Shown here in pieces: positions 1-8,338 of a stretch of 64,000 nucleotides of DNA. The translations under genes and the position numbers were made by a program. The stretch comes from Actinomycetes bacterium (GTDB lineage: Bacteria; Actinomycetota; Acidimicrobiia; Acidimicrobiales; RAAP-2), in NCBI GenBank assembly GCA_021778895.1, contig JAJYBR010000002.1, positions 124,001-188,000 on the forward strand, given 5' to 3'. The first letter of the stretch is position 1. Every line of letters begins with the position of its first letter. Below the pieces are notes generated by a model that had not been told where the DNA came from, searched no databases, and worked only from the letters and a program-made list of their open reading frames with translations.

Positions 1-1070
1 TCGACGGCCACCCCGGAGGCGCGAGCGACGACGCCCACGACGCCGAGACGGCGCGCGTCGTCGGACCCGAGTACCGCCGTGCCGGACAGACGGTCCGCGA
101 CCACGGTGTTCGACGTCGCCAGGTCCACGAGATCCGCCAGCTGCTCGGCGACCTCGCGGTAGAGGGCGGCGTCGAGGGGCGCTCGCAGGACGCCCCCGCC
201 CGGCGTGATCGCACCGCGGAGGAGCCGGTGGCCGGTCAGGTCGGCGCCGTGGCGCTGGAGCCGCTCGCTGAGGACCAGGGCGCGGGCCTGCACGACCGAG
301 AAGCCGGTGTCGTTCACGATCGCCCCGATGTCGATGACGTGGTGGGTCGCGCGCTCCAGCTCCAGCAGGGCGCTGCGCGCGCGCCAGGCATCGCGCCCGG
401 CCCGCTGCCCGGTCGCCTCCTCGATGGCCAGGGTCGCCGCCAGCCCGTGGGCCACGGCACTGTCGCCGCTCACGCGCTCGGCCAGCTCGAGGAGCTCCTC
501 GGGACGCCGTCCCTCCCCCAGGCGCTCGAGCCCGCGCTGGAGGAACCACAGCCGGGGGGTCATCTTGAGGATCGTCTCGCCCACGACCGAGAAGCGGAAG
601 TGGCCCGGCTCGATGAGGCCGGCGTGGACGGGCCCGACGGGGATCTCGTAGACGCCGGGTCCCTCGACCGCCGTGAAGGGGTATGCCAGGTCGTCACTCC
701 CCAGGGTCGGCCGGGCCGGCGCGCCCCGACGCATCGGGTGGTAGTCCGCGGGCCAGTGGCCGTGGTGGGACAGGGGGCGCAGGGCCGGGTGCCCGACGGG
801 CTCGATGCCGAAGCCGTCGTGCAGGGCCCGCTCGAAGCGCCCGGCGGGAAACGAGATCTCGGCCAGCGACGGCACCGCGGGGTGCTCAGCGTCGAGGGAG
901 ACCACCAGGTCCACGCGGTCGTCGGGGGGGCCGGCGAGGAAGGTGTAGACGACGCGCAGCCTCTCGCCCTCGTCGTGGGCGACGATCACGGCGAGCCGGT
1001 GCGATGCCAGCAGCTCGCGGGCCCGGGCGACCAGGTCGTCCGCGGACACCGGGAAGACGCGACGGCTCAC
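1..1070 (-). CDS. Group 4 hydrogenase-like large subunit (HycE/Ehr type), 3' end outside the window
   Basis: About 356 residues are visible, starting at a GTG that overlaps the stop of the preceding gene (GTGA). The N-terminal part resembles NuoC/HycE (ISFPAGRFERALHDGFGIEP, then HPALRPLSHHGHWP). The NuoD/HycE-like part follows (VYEIPVGPVHAGLIEPGHFR). In active [NiFe] enzymes the N-terminal metal motif reads roughly RxCGxC; here the matching stretch is ERVSGDSAVAHGLA, so both cysteines are missing. The second, C-terminal CxxC motif lies outside the window. The product should be the catalytic-arm subunit of a membrane redox complex that probably does not handle H2. It is the last visible gene of a seven-gene leftward operon whose order matches M. 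tuberculosis Rv0081-Rv0087. Confidence 0.85.
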   Translation of the reverse strand, partial: MSRRVFPVSADDLVARARELLASHRLAVIVAHDEGERLRVVYTFLAGPPDDRVDLVVSLDAEHPAVPSLAEISFPAGRFERALHDGFGIEPVGHPALRPLSHHGHWPADYHPMRRGAPARPTLGSDDLAYPFTAVEGPGVYEIPVGPVHAGLIEPGHFRFSVVGETILKMTPRLWFLQRGLERLGEGRRPEELLELAERVSGDSAVAHGLAATLAIEEATGQRAGRDAWRARSALLELERATHHVIDIGAIVNDTGFSVVQARALVLSERLQRHGADLTGHRLLRGAITPGGGVLRAPLDAALYREVAEQLADLVDLATSNTVVADRLSGTAVLGSDDARRLGVVGVVARASGVAV

Positions 1071-2512
1071 GACAGCACTCCTGCCGCCGCGTGCAGCAGC
1101 GTCGCGAGCGGCCACGCCACCAGGCCGAGCGCCGCACAGACGACCAGTGCGCCGACGAGCGGGGCGATGGCGCGGTGCGGCGCCGGGTCGGCCGCGGGCT
1201 CCCCGGGTCCGAGCAGCATCTGGCGCCCCGCGCGCAACAGGCCCGCCGAGACGACCACGAGGAGGGCGAGGGCCAGACCCGCCGCCCAGCCCAGTCCGGC
1301 GCCGACCTCGGCGCGGAACATGGCGATCTCGCTCGCGAAGAGGGAGAAGGGTGGCAGACCCGCCAGGGCGACCAGCCCGGCGGCGAGCACGCCGCCGAGG
1401 GCCGCCCGCCGTCGCAGGAGCGAGCGGATGTTGGCGATCGTCGTCGTTGACTCGGCGTGGTGGACCTCGCCCGCACCGAGGAACAGCACTGACTTGACCA
1501 GGCCGTGGCCCATCACGTGGAGGAGGGCCGCCGCGATGGCCAGCGGGGTGCCGGCGGCCGTGGCCAGCGCGACGAGACCCATGTGCTCGATGCTCGAGTA
1601 GGCGAGCAGGCGCTTCAGATCCCGCTGCACGATCACCATCACCGCAGCGACCACCAAGCTGGCGAGACCCAGCACGACGAGCAGCGTGCGCAAGAAGCCC
1701 ACCCCGAGTGCCGCGTCGGCGATGGTGCGCACGCGCAGGATCGCGTAGAGCGCCACGGTGAGCAAGACGCCCGACATCAGGGCTGACACGGGCGCGGGCG
1801 CCTGGCTGTGGGCGTCGGGCAGCCAGGACTGGAGAGGGGCCAGCCCGACCTTGGTCCCAAAGCCCAGGACGATCAGGCCCACGGCCAGTCGGGTGACCTT
1901 CGGGTCCAGGTGCGGGGCGAGGGCCCGCAGCCCGGTCCAGTCGAGCGTCGCCGCTCGCGGCCCGGCTCCCGCGTGGGCCGACGCGAAGTACAGCAGCACC
2001 AGGCCCAGGAACGCCAGGGCGATCCCGACGCTGCACAGCACCGCGTACTTCCACGAGGCCTCGATGGCGCGACGGCTGCGCTCGTGGCCGACGAGGAAGG
2101 TCGTGGCGATCGTGGTCGCCTCGACCATGACCCACACCACGCCGAGGTTGGCCACCAGCACCGCGCCGAGCATGGCGGCGACGAACACCTGGACGAGCAC
2201 CCCGTACTCGCGCGCGCGCCGGCGGGTGGCCGCATCGCTCGCCACGGGCAGGGTGCGGCCCATCGCCGAGGTGGCCAGGCTCGCCACCGTGCCGATCACG
2301 ATGACCATCACCGCGCTCAGCGCGTCGACGCGGATGACGCCGCCGAGCTCGTGCACGACGCGGCCGTGGACCGTCGCGATCGCGAGGGCGATGCCGCCAC
2401 CGAGCACCACGAGGGAGGACACCACGGACAGCACCTCGGCGCGCCGGCCGGGCCGCACGACCAGCAGGAGCAGGGCGACGACCAGGGGAGCCAGGAGGAC
2501 GGTGAGCGCCAT
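1067..2512 (-). CDS. HyfF/HycQ-like antiporter-type membrane subunit
   Basis: A 481-residue polytopic membrane protein of the NuoL/M/N and Mrp-antiporter family, expected to form a proton- or cation-translocating channel of the complex. The conserved channel motif WLPDAHSQAPAPVSALMSG is present, with the lysine-bearing helices of this family around it. The longer open frame extends further upstream, but the ATG at 2512 is chosen because it overlaps the stop of the HyfE-like gene as ATGA and begins a membrane segment immediately. Its own stop overlaps the start of the large-subunit gene. Confidence 0.85.
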   Translation of the reverse strand: MALTVLLAPLVVALLLLVVRPGRRAEVLSVVSSLVVLGGGIALAIATVHGRVVHELGGVIRVDALSAVMVIVIGTVASLATSAMGRTLPVASDAATRRRAREYGVLVQVFVAAMLGAVLVANLGVVWVMVEATTIATTFLVGHERSRRAIEASWKYAVLCSVGIALAFLGLVLLYFASAHAGAGPRAATLDWTGLRALAPHLDPKVTRLAVGLIVLGFGTKVGLAPLQSWLPDAHSQAPAPVSALMSGVLLTVALYAILRVRTIADAALGVGFLRTLLVVLGLASLVVAAVMVIVQRDLKRLLAYSSIEHMGLVALATAAGTPLAIAAALLHVMGHGLVKSVLFLGAGEVHHAESTTTIANIRSLLRRRAALGGVLAAGLVALAGLPPFSLFASEIAMFRAEVGAGLGWAAGLALALLVVVSAGLLRAGRQMLLGPGEPAADPAPHRAIAPLVGALVVCAALGLVAWPLATLLHAAAGVLS

Positions 2513-3168
2513 CAGTCGTGGAGCTCCCGCAACTCGTCCAGGGCCACGTTGCCGAGACGCGACCGCATCGTCCCGAGCAGGGCCCGCAGGACCACCACGA
2601 CGAGGAGCACGTCGAGGCTGCCGCCGAGCTCGACGATGAGGGGCACGCCCGCCGTGAGCAGGAATGTCATCAGGGCGACGCCGTTGTCGATGACCAGGAG
2701 CCCGACGACCTGGGACAGGGCGCGCCGCCGGGTGACCAGCAAGAGGTAGCCCGCGAGCACGGTCGCCAGGCCGAGCGGGGCCAGGGCCGCGGCCCGTCCG
2801 GGCTCCAGGGCGTGCAGCGGCGCCCCGACGATCACCGCGAGGCCGACGAGCGCGGCCGCCAGCACCAGGGACGAGGGGACGTTGATGAGGGGGGCGCTCT
2901 CGCGCGCCCCCGGGTCGGAGCGGGCCACGCGTCCGAGCAGCGTGGGGACGACCCCGGCCTTCACCGCGACGACGAGAACCGCCGTGACCCCGAGCCCGAC
3001 GTCGTGCTGCGTCGCCGCGGTCGCCGCGGCGACCAGGGCCAGGGCGACTCCCTGGATCCGCAGCAGGCCGACCAGTGCCCGCAGGTCGCGCCGCCAGAGC
3101 CCCGCGATCCCGACGACCAGCACCGCCACCGCGGCGAGGTCGATGACCGCTCCCGCGACGCCGGTCAT
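2512..3168 (-). CDS. HyfE/HycP-like small membrane subunit (NuoK-related)
   Basis: A 218-residue, very hydrophobic protein with about six or seven predicted membrane helices. Position and length match HyfE (Rv0085 in M. tuberculosis), which carries the NuoK-like membrane module in formate-hydrogenlyase-type complexes. It overlaps both neighbours by ATGA junctions, indicating translational coupling. Sequence motifs in this subunit are weak, so the call rests mainly on size, hydrophobicity and operon position. Confidence 0.75.
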   Translation of the reverse strand: MTGVAGAVIDLAAVAVLVVGIAGLWRRDLRALVGLLRIQGVALALVAAATAATQHDVGLGVTAVLVVAVKAGVVPTLLGRVARSDPGARESAPLINVPSSLVLAAALVGLAVIVGAPLHALEPGRAAALAPLGLATVLAGYLLLVTRRRALSQVVGLLVIDNGVALMTFLLTAGVPLIVELGGSLDVLLVVVVLRALLGTMRSRLGNVALDELRELHD

Positions 3169-4103
3169 CGGGCCACCACGCCGACGAGGACGGCCAGGCT
3201 GGCGACCACGAAGGCGGCCGCCAGCAACTCGGGGACCCGGAAGAGGCGCAACTTAGCGCTGTGGACCTCGACCAGGGCGATGACGACGGCCAGCACGGTG
3301 GACTTGACACCCACCATGACGAACCCGCCGGCCAAGGCCAGCGGCGAGCTCGAGGTCGCGAGTCCCCACGGCACGGCCAGCGTCCCCACGAGAGCGAGGA
3401 GCAGGCCGAGGCGCATGGCGGCCCCCAGGGTCACCAGGGCGAGGTCGCGCCCGCCGTACTCGAGGGTCATCGCCTCGTGGATCATGGTCAGCTCCAGGTG
3501 CGTCGACGGGTTGTCGACCGGCAGGCGCCCGGTCTCGGCGATGACGACGATGAGCAGGGCGAGGACCGCCAGGACGTGGGAGGGGCTGACCATGGCGATG
3601 GGAGCACTGAGCCCGTGGGCCAGCAGCACCGGCAGGCTGAGCGACCCCGCGGGCACAGCGAGGGCCGCCAGCGCCACCAGCAATGCCGGCTCGGCCAGGG
3701 CCGAGAGCGCCATGGCCCGGCTGGCCCCCATGCCCCCGAAGGCCGTCGCCGTGGCCAGTCCGCCCGCCGCCAGGCTGAGCGACCCGGTGAGCAAGAGGAA
3801 CACCACGACCAGGGCGTCGGCGCCCGAGCGACCGGCCGTCTGGAGCCCGGCCAGGGGCACCAGTCCCGCCGCCACCGCGGTCGTCACGACGAGGATCGTC
3901 GGCACCATGCCCTGGGCCCGCCCGGCCGTCGCGCGGGGGCTCTCGCGGTGCAGCCGCTTGGCCACCTCGCGCAGGGGCTGGCTGATCGGGGGACCGACCC
4001 GGCCCTCGGCCCGGGCTCGGACCTTGGCCATCAGTCCCGTGAGGAGCAGGCCACCGAGGGCCACGGCGACCACCTGAACCAGGGACACCAGGTCGCGCGT
4101 CAT
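3165..4103 (-). CDS. HycD/NuoH-like membrane subunit
   Basis: A 312-residue membrane protein of the NuoH/HycD family, which joins the hydrophilic redox arm to the antiporter-like subunits. The family signature is clear: GRLPVDNPSTHLELTMIHEA, followed by MTLEYGGRDLAL. An early cytoplasmic loop (KVRARAEGRVGPPISQPLRE) is also typical. The start at 4103 overlaps the upstream gene's stop (ATGA). An alternative upstream frame of over 800 codons is antisense noise plus readthrough and was ignored. Confidence 0.87.
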   Translation of the reverse strand: MTRDLVSLVQVVAVALGGLLLTGLMAKVRARAEGRVGPPISQPLREVAKRLHRESPRATAGRAQGMVPTILVVTTAVAAGLVPLAGLQTAGRSGADALVVVFLLLTGSLSLAAGGLATATAFGGMGASRAMALSALAEPALLVALAALAVPAGSLSLPVLLAHGLSAPIAMVSPSHVLAVLALLIVVIAETGRLPVDNPSTHLELTMIHEAMTLEYGGRDLALVTLGAAMRLGLLLALVGTLAVPWGLATSSSPLALAGGFVMVGVKSTVLAVVIALVEVHSAKLRLFRVPELLAAAFVVASLAVLVGVVAR

Positions 4104-6088
4104 CGCAGCACCACCAGGACGGCCAGCAGGGCCAGCAGCCCGTAGGCGAGGTAGCGGTGCACGCTGCCGTTGGCCAGTGCGCGGGCCCGGCGCCCCAGGG
4201 CGTCGGCGCCGCGCACCAGAGGCCGGTAGAGACCGCTCTCGACGGCGTCGGCCACACTGCTCTGGTAGGCGAGGACGCGCTCGATGTCGCGCGACTCGTC
4301 CTCGTGGGTGAGCGTCACGTCGACGTCGGGGCGCAGCACGTCGGCGAAGACCCGCTGCACCGGCTCGGCGAAGGACGTCGCGGTGTACTGCATGCGCGCG
4401 CTCAGCTCGCGGCGCCCGCAGGCCCACGCCACCGTGCGCCGCACACTGCGCACGCCCACGCGGGCGACCGCCCGCAGGACCAGTCCAGCGCCGACCACGC
4501 CGGCGAGGAGCGCCAGGGGCCGCAGGGCACTGGCACTGGCCCCCACGGCGATCCCGCCGATGCTCCCGCGCAGGCCGCGCACGCCCGTCCCCCCGAGATC
4601 GGAGACGGCTCGCTCGGCGACCGCGAGGGCCGGTCCGGGCAGGATCCCGAGGGCCAGCGTCGCCAGCGCTGGCAGCGCCAGGGCGACGGTTACGATCCCG
4701 CGCGGCTCCCGGGCGCCCCGCGCGCCCTCGCTGCGCGGACGTCCGAGGAATCCGATCCCGAGGAGCTTGACCATGGCGACGGCGGTCAGCCCGCTGGCCA
4801 GGGCCAGGGCCACCAGGCCGAGGAGCGTCGCGGCTACCCCGCCGGGGTCCCGGCGGGCCAGGCCCGCGACGAGGCCCTCGATCTCCAGCCACTCGCCGAC
4901 GAAGCCCGCGGCGAGGGGGACCCCCACGGCCGAGGCCACCGCCAGCGTGACCAGGGAGGCCGTGCGCGGCATGGTCCCGGCGAGCCCGCCGAGCAGGTCG
5001 AGGTTCCGGGTGCCCGTCGTGCGCTCGACCAGGCCCGCAGCGAGGAAGAGCAGGGTCTTGTAGGCGCCGTGGGCGCCAAGCAGGATGAGGACCCCGACGA
5101 CCAGGGTGGCCGCCGCGCGGGGAGCGCCACCGGCCCGCAGCTCGCCCGCCGCGGCGAGGCCGATCAGCCCGAGGCCCATCGCGTCGATGGTCGAGTAGGC
5201 GAGCAGGCGCTTGAGGTCGGTCGCCGTCGCGGCGTGCAAGGCGCCGTAGAGGGCGCTCGCCGCGGCCACGACCAGGACCCCGACCCACCACCAGCGGCCG
5301 ATCGCCGTCACGATCCCGAGGTCGACGCGCGCGATCCCGTAGAGACCGAGGGCGGTCATGGCCCCCGACATCATCGCCGAGACCGGGGTCGACGCCTCGG
5401 GGTGGGCGCGCGGGAGCCACACGTGCAACGGGACCGCACCCGCCTTGGAGGCGAACCCGGCCACCGTGGCGACGAAGGCGACGACGGCCGCGGGACCGCG
5501 CACGTCGGCCGCGGCCATCCCGACGAAGGAGGTCGTGTGGGCCGCCGCGACCAGGATCAGCAGGCCGAGAGTGATCGCCGCCGCCCCGGCCTGGGTCATC
5601 GCGCCGTACCACACGGCCGCCGAGCGCGCCGACGCGCGATCGTGCTCGACCAGCAGCAGCGCGAGCGATGTCGCGGCCATCGCCTCCCAGGCGGCGAGGA
5701 ACGTCACCGCGTCCCCGGCGGCCGGCACGAGGAGCAGGCCCAGGGCGAAGGCGGCCTGCAGGGCGACGGCCGGCCGCGAGGTGCTGGCCCCGTGCGCGTA
5801 GCCGATGGAGAAGAGCGCCGCGGACGTCACGACCAGGGCCACCGTCACCTCGAGGGAGGCGCCCAGGGCGTCCAGGCGCAGGCTGGCCCCCGACAGCGGC
5901 AACAGAGCCCCAGTATGCGCGTGCGGCGTCGTGCCGGTCACCAGCGCCGTGATCGCCTCGCCGCCGACCAGCACCCCGGCGAGTGCGGTCAGCGCGTTCG
6001 CCCAGAGGACTCGCGAGCGCCGGGGGGCCAGCGCTCCCCCGGCGACCGCCGCCAGGGCGACGCCGAAGCCGGCGAGCAGGAGGGCCAC
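4100..6088 (-). CDS. HyfB-like large antiporter-type membrane subunit
   Basis: A 662-residue protein of the NuoL/HyfB family with about 14 or more membrane segments. The channel motif HVWLPRAHPEASTPVSAMMS sits near residue 225, and the motif DLKRLLAYSTIDAMGLGLIG follows near residue 290. The C-terminal ~150 residues form an extended hydrophilic stretch ending in another membrane helix, as in HyfB. The GTG start at 6088 is one nucleotide after the small-subunit stop. With HyfF this gives the complex two antiporter-like pumps. Confidence 0.85.
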   Translation of the reverse strand: MALLLAGFGVALAAVAGGALAPRRSRVLWANALTALAGVLVGGEAITALVTGTTPHAHTGALLPLSGASLRLDALGASLEVTVALVVTSAALFSIGYAHGASTSRPAVALQAAFALGLLLVPAAGDAVTFLAAWEAMAATSLALLLVEHDRASARSAAVWYGAMTQAGAAAITLGLLILVAAAHTTSFVGMAAADVRGPAAVVAFVATVAGFASKAGAVPLHVWLPRAHPEASTPVSAMMSGAMTALGLYGIARVDLGIVTAIGRWWWVGVLVVAAASALYGALHAATATDLKRLLAYSTIDAMGLGLIGLAAAGELRAGGAPRAAATLVVGVLILLGAHGAYKTLLFLAAGLVERTTGTRNLDLLGGLAGTMPRTASLVTLAVASAVGVPLAAGFVGEWLEIEGLVAGLARRDPGGVAATLLGLVALALASGLTAVAMVKLLGIGFLGRPRSEGARGAREPRGIVTVALALPALATLALGILPGPALAVAERAVSDLGGTGVRGLRGSIGGIAVGASASALRPLALLAGVVGAGLVLRAVARVGVRSVRRTVAWACGRRELSARMQYTATSFAEPVQRVFADVLRPDVDVTLTHEDESRDIERVLAYQSSVADAVESGLYRPLVRGADALGRRARALANGSVHRYLAYGLLALLAVLVVLR

Positions 6089-6089
6089 G

Positions 6090-6605
6090 TCAGCGCCCGC
6101 TGAACCGCCGCAGGGCGGCGACGATGTCGTCGGGGCGGGGGGGACAGCCGGGGATCTCGGCCGTCGGTGTCACGACCGCCGACACCGGCCCGACGACGCC
6201 GAAGCCGCCGGCCACGGCACCCCCGGTGAGCGCGCAGTCACCACAGGCGATGACGAGCGCCGGCTGGGGCACGGCCTCCAGCGTCCGGCGAAGAGGCCCG
6301 GCCATGTTGGCCGTCACCACGCCGGTGACCAGCAGGCCGTCGGCGTGGCGCGGTGAGGCCACGAGCGAGATCCCGTAGCGCGACGCGTCGTACACCGGAC
6401 CCAGGGCGTTGGCGATCTCCATCTCGCAGCCGTTGCACGAGCCGGCATCGACGTGGCGCAGCTGCAACGAGCCGAAGCCCCGCCGGCGTTCGAGGGGCGT
6501 CGGCGCCACTGGTGCCGGCTCGGCCACGCGCGGTGCCACCAGTGCGGCGCTGATCGACCGGCGCGCGCGCCGGGGGCTCTCAGGCGAGCGACGCGCGCGC
6601 CTCAC
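6090..6605 (-). CDS. NuoB/HycG-like iron-sulfur small subunit
   Basis: A 171-residue protein related to the NuoB/HycG/HyfI small subunit that carries the proximal [4Fe-4S] cluster. Four cysteines suitable for one cluster are kept: the pair in AGSCNGCEMEI, one in IACGDCAL and one in IPGCPPRPDDI. The electron-transfer site therefore looks intact although the large subunit has lost its visible NiFe ligands. The first ~40 residues are basic and proline-rich without recognised function. The GTG start overlaps the arsR stop (GTGA), so regulator and structural genes are cotranscribed. Confidence 0.85.
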   Translation of the reverse strand: MRRARRSPESPRRARRSISAALVAPRVAEPAPVAPTPLERRRGFGSLQLRHVDAGSCNGCEMEIANALGPVYDASRYGISLVASPRHADGLLVTGVVTANMAGPLRRTLEAVPQPALVIACGDCALTGGAVAGGFGVVGPVSAVVTPTAEIPGCPPRPDDIVAALRRFSGR

Positions 6606-6943
6606 GGCGCGTCGTCGAGATGGGCCAGCGTCTCGGCCGAGCGCCCGAGGGTCTCAGCCAGGACCGATCGCGCGATCGCCAGGAAGTCGGCGACGCGCGG
6701 GCTGCTCACGCGATAGACGACGGTGTTGCCGACGCGGGTCGAGATCGCCAGGCCGGTGTGGCGCACCACCGCCAGGTGCTGGGAGAGCGACGAGGCCTCG
6801 ACCCCGATCGCGGCCATCAGCTCGCTGACGGGACGCTCGCGCTCGACCAGCAGCTCGAGGATGCGGATCCGCGTGGGATGTCCCAGCGCACGGAACAGCT
6901 CGGCCTTGGCCACGTACAGGGGCTGCTCGGCGGCGTTCGGCAT
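6602..6943 (-). CDS. ArsR/SmtB-family transcriptional regulator (Rv0081-like)
   Basis: A 113-residue winged-helix protein heading the hydrogenase-like operon. The segment LFRALGHPTRIRILELLVER is typical of ArsR proteins and closely resembles M. tuberculosis Rv0081, a hypoxia-associated regulator at the same operon position. The metal-binding ELCVCDL motif is absent (here PVSELMAAIGVEASSL), so it is not a classical metal sensor. An alternative ATG at 6979 is less likely because the palindrome at 6964-6979 would lie inside the gene; the ATG at 6943 puts that site just upstream as an operator. Confidence 0.85.
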   Translation of the reverse strand: MPNAAEQPLYVAKAELFRALGHPTRIRILELLVERERPVSELMAAIGVEASSLSQHLAVVRHTGLAISTRVGNTVVYRVSSPRVADFLAIARSVLAETLGRSAETLAHLDDAP

Positions 6944-6963
6944 CGCCCGATCGTAGTGCGCAC

Positions 6964-6979
6964 TTGCGAACTTTCGCAA
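6964..6979. promoter_or_regulatory. Probable ArsR operator, 7-bp inverted repeat
   Basis: The site TTGCGAACTTTCGCAA is a perfect 7-bp inverted repeat with a 2-bp centre, 20 bp upstream of the chosen arsR start. Flanking CACTTG and CAAGTG elements form a wider imperfect dyad. Its place before an ArsR-type gene heading an operon suggests autoregulation of the whole hydrogenase-like cluster. Binding itself is inferred. Confidence 0.65.
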
Positions 6980-7006
6980 TTCATCAAGTGGGCAAGTGTG
7001 GTGTCC

Positions 7007-7555
7007 TCAGGGCAGCAACTGTGGGAAGCGCGCCGCGAGCGGCGTCACGGTGAGGACGTTGCCTCCCGGAGCGTTCTTGCCGCCCCGGCACAGCGCCAGG
7101 TGACGGGGCGCGGAGCCGGTGTCGACCAGCACGGGGGCCCGGGGGCCCGCACCGAGGCGCAGTACCAGTCGCGCCGCCGCGTCGGCCACCCCGATGTCGC
7201 AGCGGTACTGGGCCACGATGAGGTAGGCCGGCTGCCCGGGGCGCAGGGTCAGGCGGCGGACCGGCACGCGCCGCACGTACTGGGAGACCCGCGCCGGGTG
7301 GACGGGCAGCGCGCGTCGGGCAGCATCGAGCAGCGTGACGCGCGTGCCTCCCTCCACGGTGCACGCGGCGGCTCCGACGTTGCGCACGGCCAGGGCGATC
7401 GCCCACTCCCCGGTCGCCGGACTGATCCTCGGCCCGGGCACCAGCGCGAGTGCGGTCCGGGGACAGGGTGCGGCACCGGTCGCGCCGCCGCGGGCGCTGG
7501 TGACCACGACCAGTCCGACCATCACCAGGAGTGCCACCGCGAGGCGTCGCGCCAC
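7007..7555 (-). CDS. Exported DUF4232-family protein
   Basis: A 182-residue protein with an N-terminal export signal or anchor (VARRLAVALLVMVGLVVVTS) followed by a DUF4232-type domain. Typical features are CPRTALALV, WAIALAVRNVGAAACTVEGG and the later cysteines in AQYRCDIG and HLALCRGG, giving four cysteines for two probable disulfides. DUF4232 proteins are common actinobacterial envelope proteins of unknown function. It lies upstream of arsR on the same strand but is separated by 63 bp containing the operator. Confidence 0.8.
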   Translation of the reverse strand: MARRLAVALLVMVGLVVVTSARGGATGAAPCPRTALALVPGPRISPATGEWAIALAVRNVGAAACTVEGGTRVTLLDAARRALPVHPARVSQYVRRVPVRRLTLRPGQPAYLIVAQYRCDIGVADAAARLVLRLGAGPRAPVLVDTGSAPRHLALCRGGKNAPGGNVLTVTPLAARFPQLLP

Positions 7556-7592
7556 GCGACCGACCCTACGACGGTCGGCGGTGGAGCGCGCC

Positions 7593-8258
7593 TCAGCCGG
7601 CTGTCGTGTGGTGCCCGGCCTTCTTCTGCTGGATCATGTGGGTCAGCTCGCGCGGCGTCGGTGCGCGACCGAGCAGCGGGCGGGTGTTGGTCGAGCGGAT
7701 GCCGTCGATGGCGATCGCCAGGTACCGTCGCCACAGGTCGGGCTGCGCGCTCGCGGTCAGCACGATGACCTCGGCCATCATGGCCACGATGATCGAGAGG
7801 TCCGTCGCCTCGATCCCCTCGCGCAGCTGACCAGCGGCCCGCGCGCGGGCGAAGAGCGTCGTGATCACCGGGCGCAGGTGGCGCCGGGCGGCCAGGGCGT
7901 CGGAGCGGAACTGCGGCGAGCCCATCACGAGATCGCGCAGGCCGTGGTTCTCCGCCATCGCCGTCCCGAGCTGCACCATGAGCGTCTCGAGCCCCGCGAG
8001 GGCGTCCTCGTGGGCCATGGCGGCCTCGGCCACGGCACTCACCTGGGATCGCAGAGCGTGGAACTGATGGTGGAGCAGTTCGTCCTTGCTGGCGAAGCGC
8101 CGGTAGATCGTCCCCACCCCGCACCCGGCCTCGCGGGCGATGTCCTCCATGGAGAAGTCCAAGCCCTGCCGGGCCATCACCTGCTTGGTCGCGTCGAGGA
8201 TCCGCTGCAGGTTGGCCTCGGCATCACGCCGCAGGGGTCGGAGGGAGGGAGTGACCAC
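7593..8258 (-). CDS. TetR-family repressor, divergent from an MFS exporter
   Basis: A 221-residue TetR regulator. The N-terminal helix-turn-helix is visible in FSMEDIAREAGCGVGTIYRR followed by FASKDELL; the rest is a ligand-binding domain of normal size. The frame is open further upstream, but the GTG at 8258 is chosen because a TACACT -10 box (8265-8270 on this strand) ends 6 nt before it, matching the leaderless pattern seen throughout the window, and because it gives the usual N-terminal length. It probably represses the divergent transporter gene and itself. Confidence 0.85.
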   Translation of the reverse strand: MVTPSLRPLRRDAEANLQRILDATKQVMARQGLDFSMEDIAREAGCGVGTIYRRFASKDELLHHQFHALRSQVSAVAEAAMAHEDALAGLETLMVQLGTAMAENHGLRDLVMGSPQFRSDALAARRHLRPVITTLFARARAAGQLREGIEATDLSIIVAMMAEVIVLTASAQPDLWRRYLAIAIDGIRSTNTRPLLGRAPTPRELTHMIQQKKAGHHTTAG

Positions 8259-8272
8259 GGGACCAGTGTAGG

Positions 8273-8301
8273 GGGAAACGGAATGACACGCTCCGCTTCC
8301 C
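8273..8301. promoter_or_regulatory. Operator between tetR and MFS gene
   Basis: The arms GGGAAACGGA (8273-8282) and TCCGCTTCCC (8292-8301) form a 10-bp inverted repeat with one mismatch and a 9-bp spacer. The site lies between the tetR -10 box (8265-8270) and the exporter's -10 box TATAGT (8304-8309), so a bound TetR dimer would block both promoters. Confidence 0.65.
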
Positions 8302-8338
8302 GTTATAGTGGCCGGGTCACTCACCGAAAGGACGACCC

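Noticed and set aside
1..1070. Active formate hydrogenlyase
   Set aside because: The visible NiFe cysteine motif is missing and no formate dehydrogenase gene is present.
228..4077. Very long open frames on the plus strand opposite the hydrogenase-like genes
   Set aside because: They lie antisense to conserved genes, have low-complexity Arg/Gly/Pro-rich products and arise from GC-rich codon use. The same holds for similar frames throughout the window.
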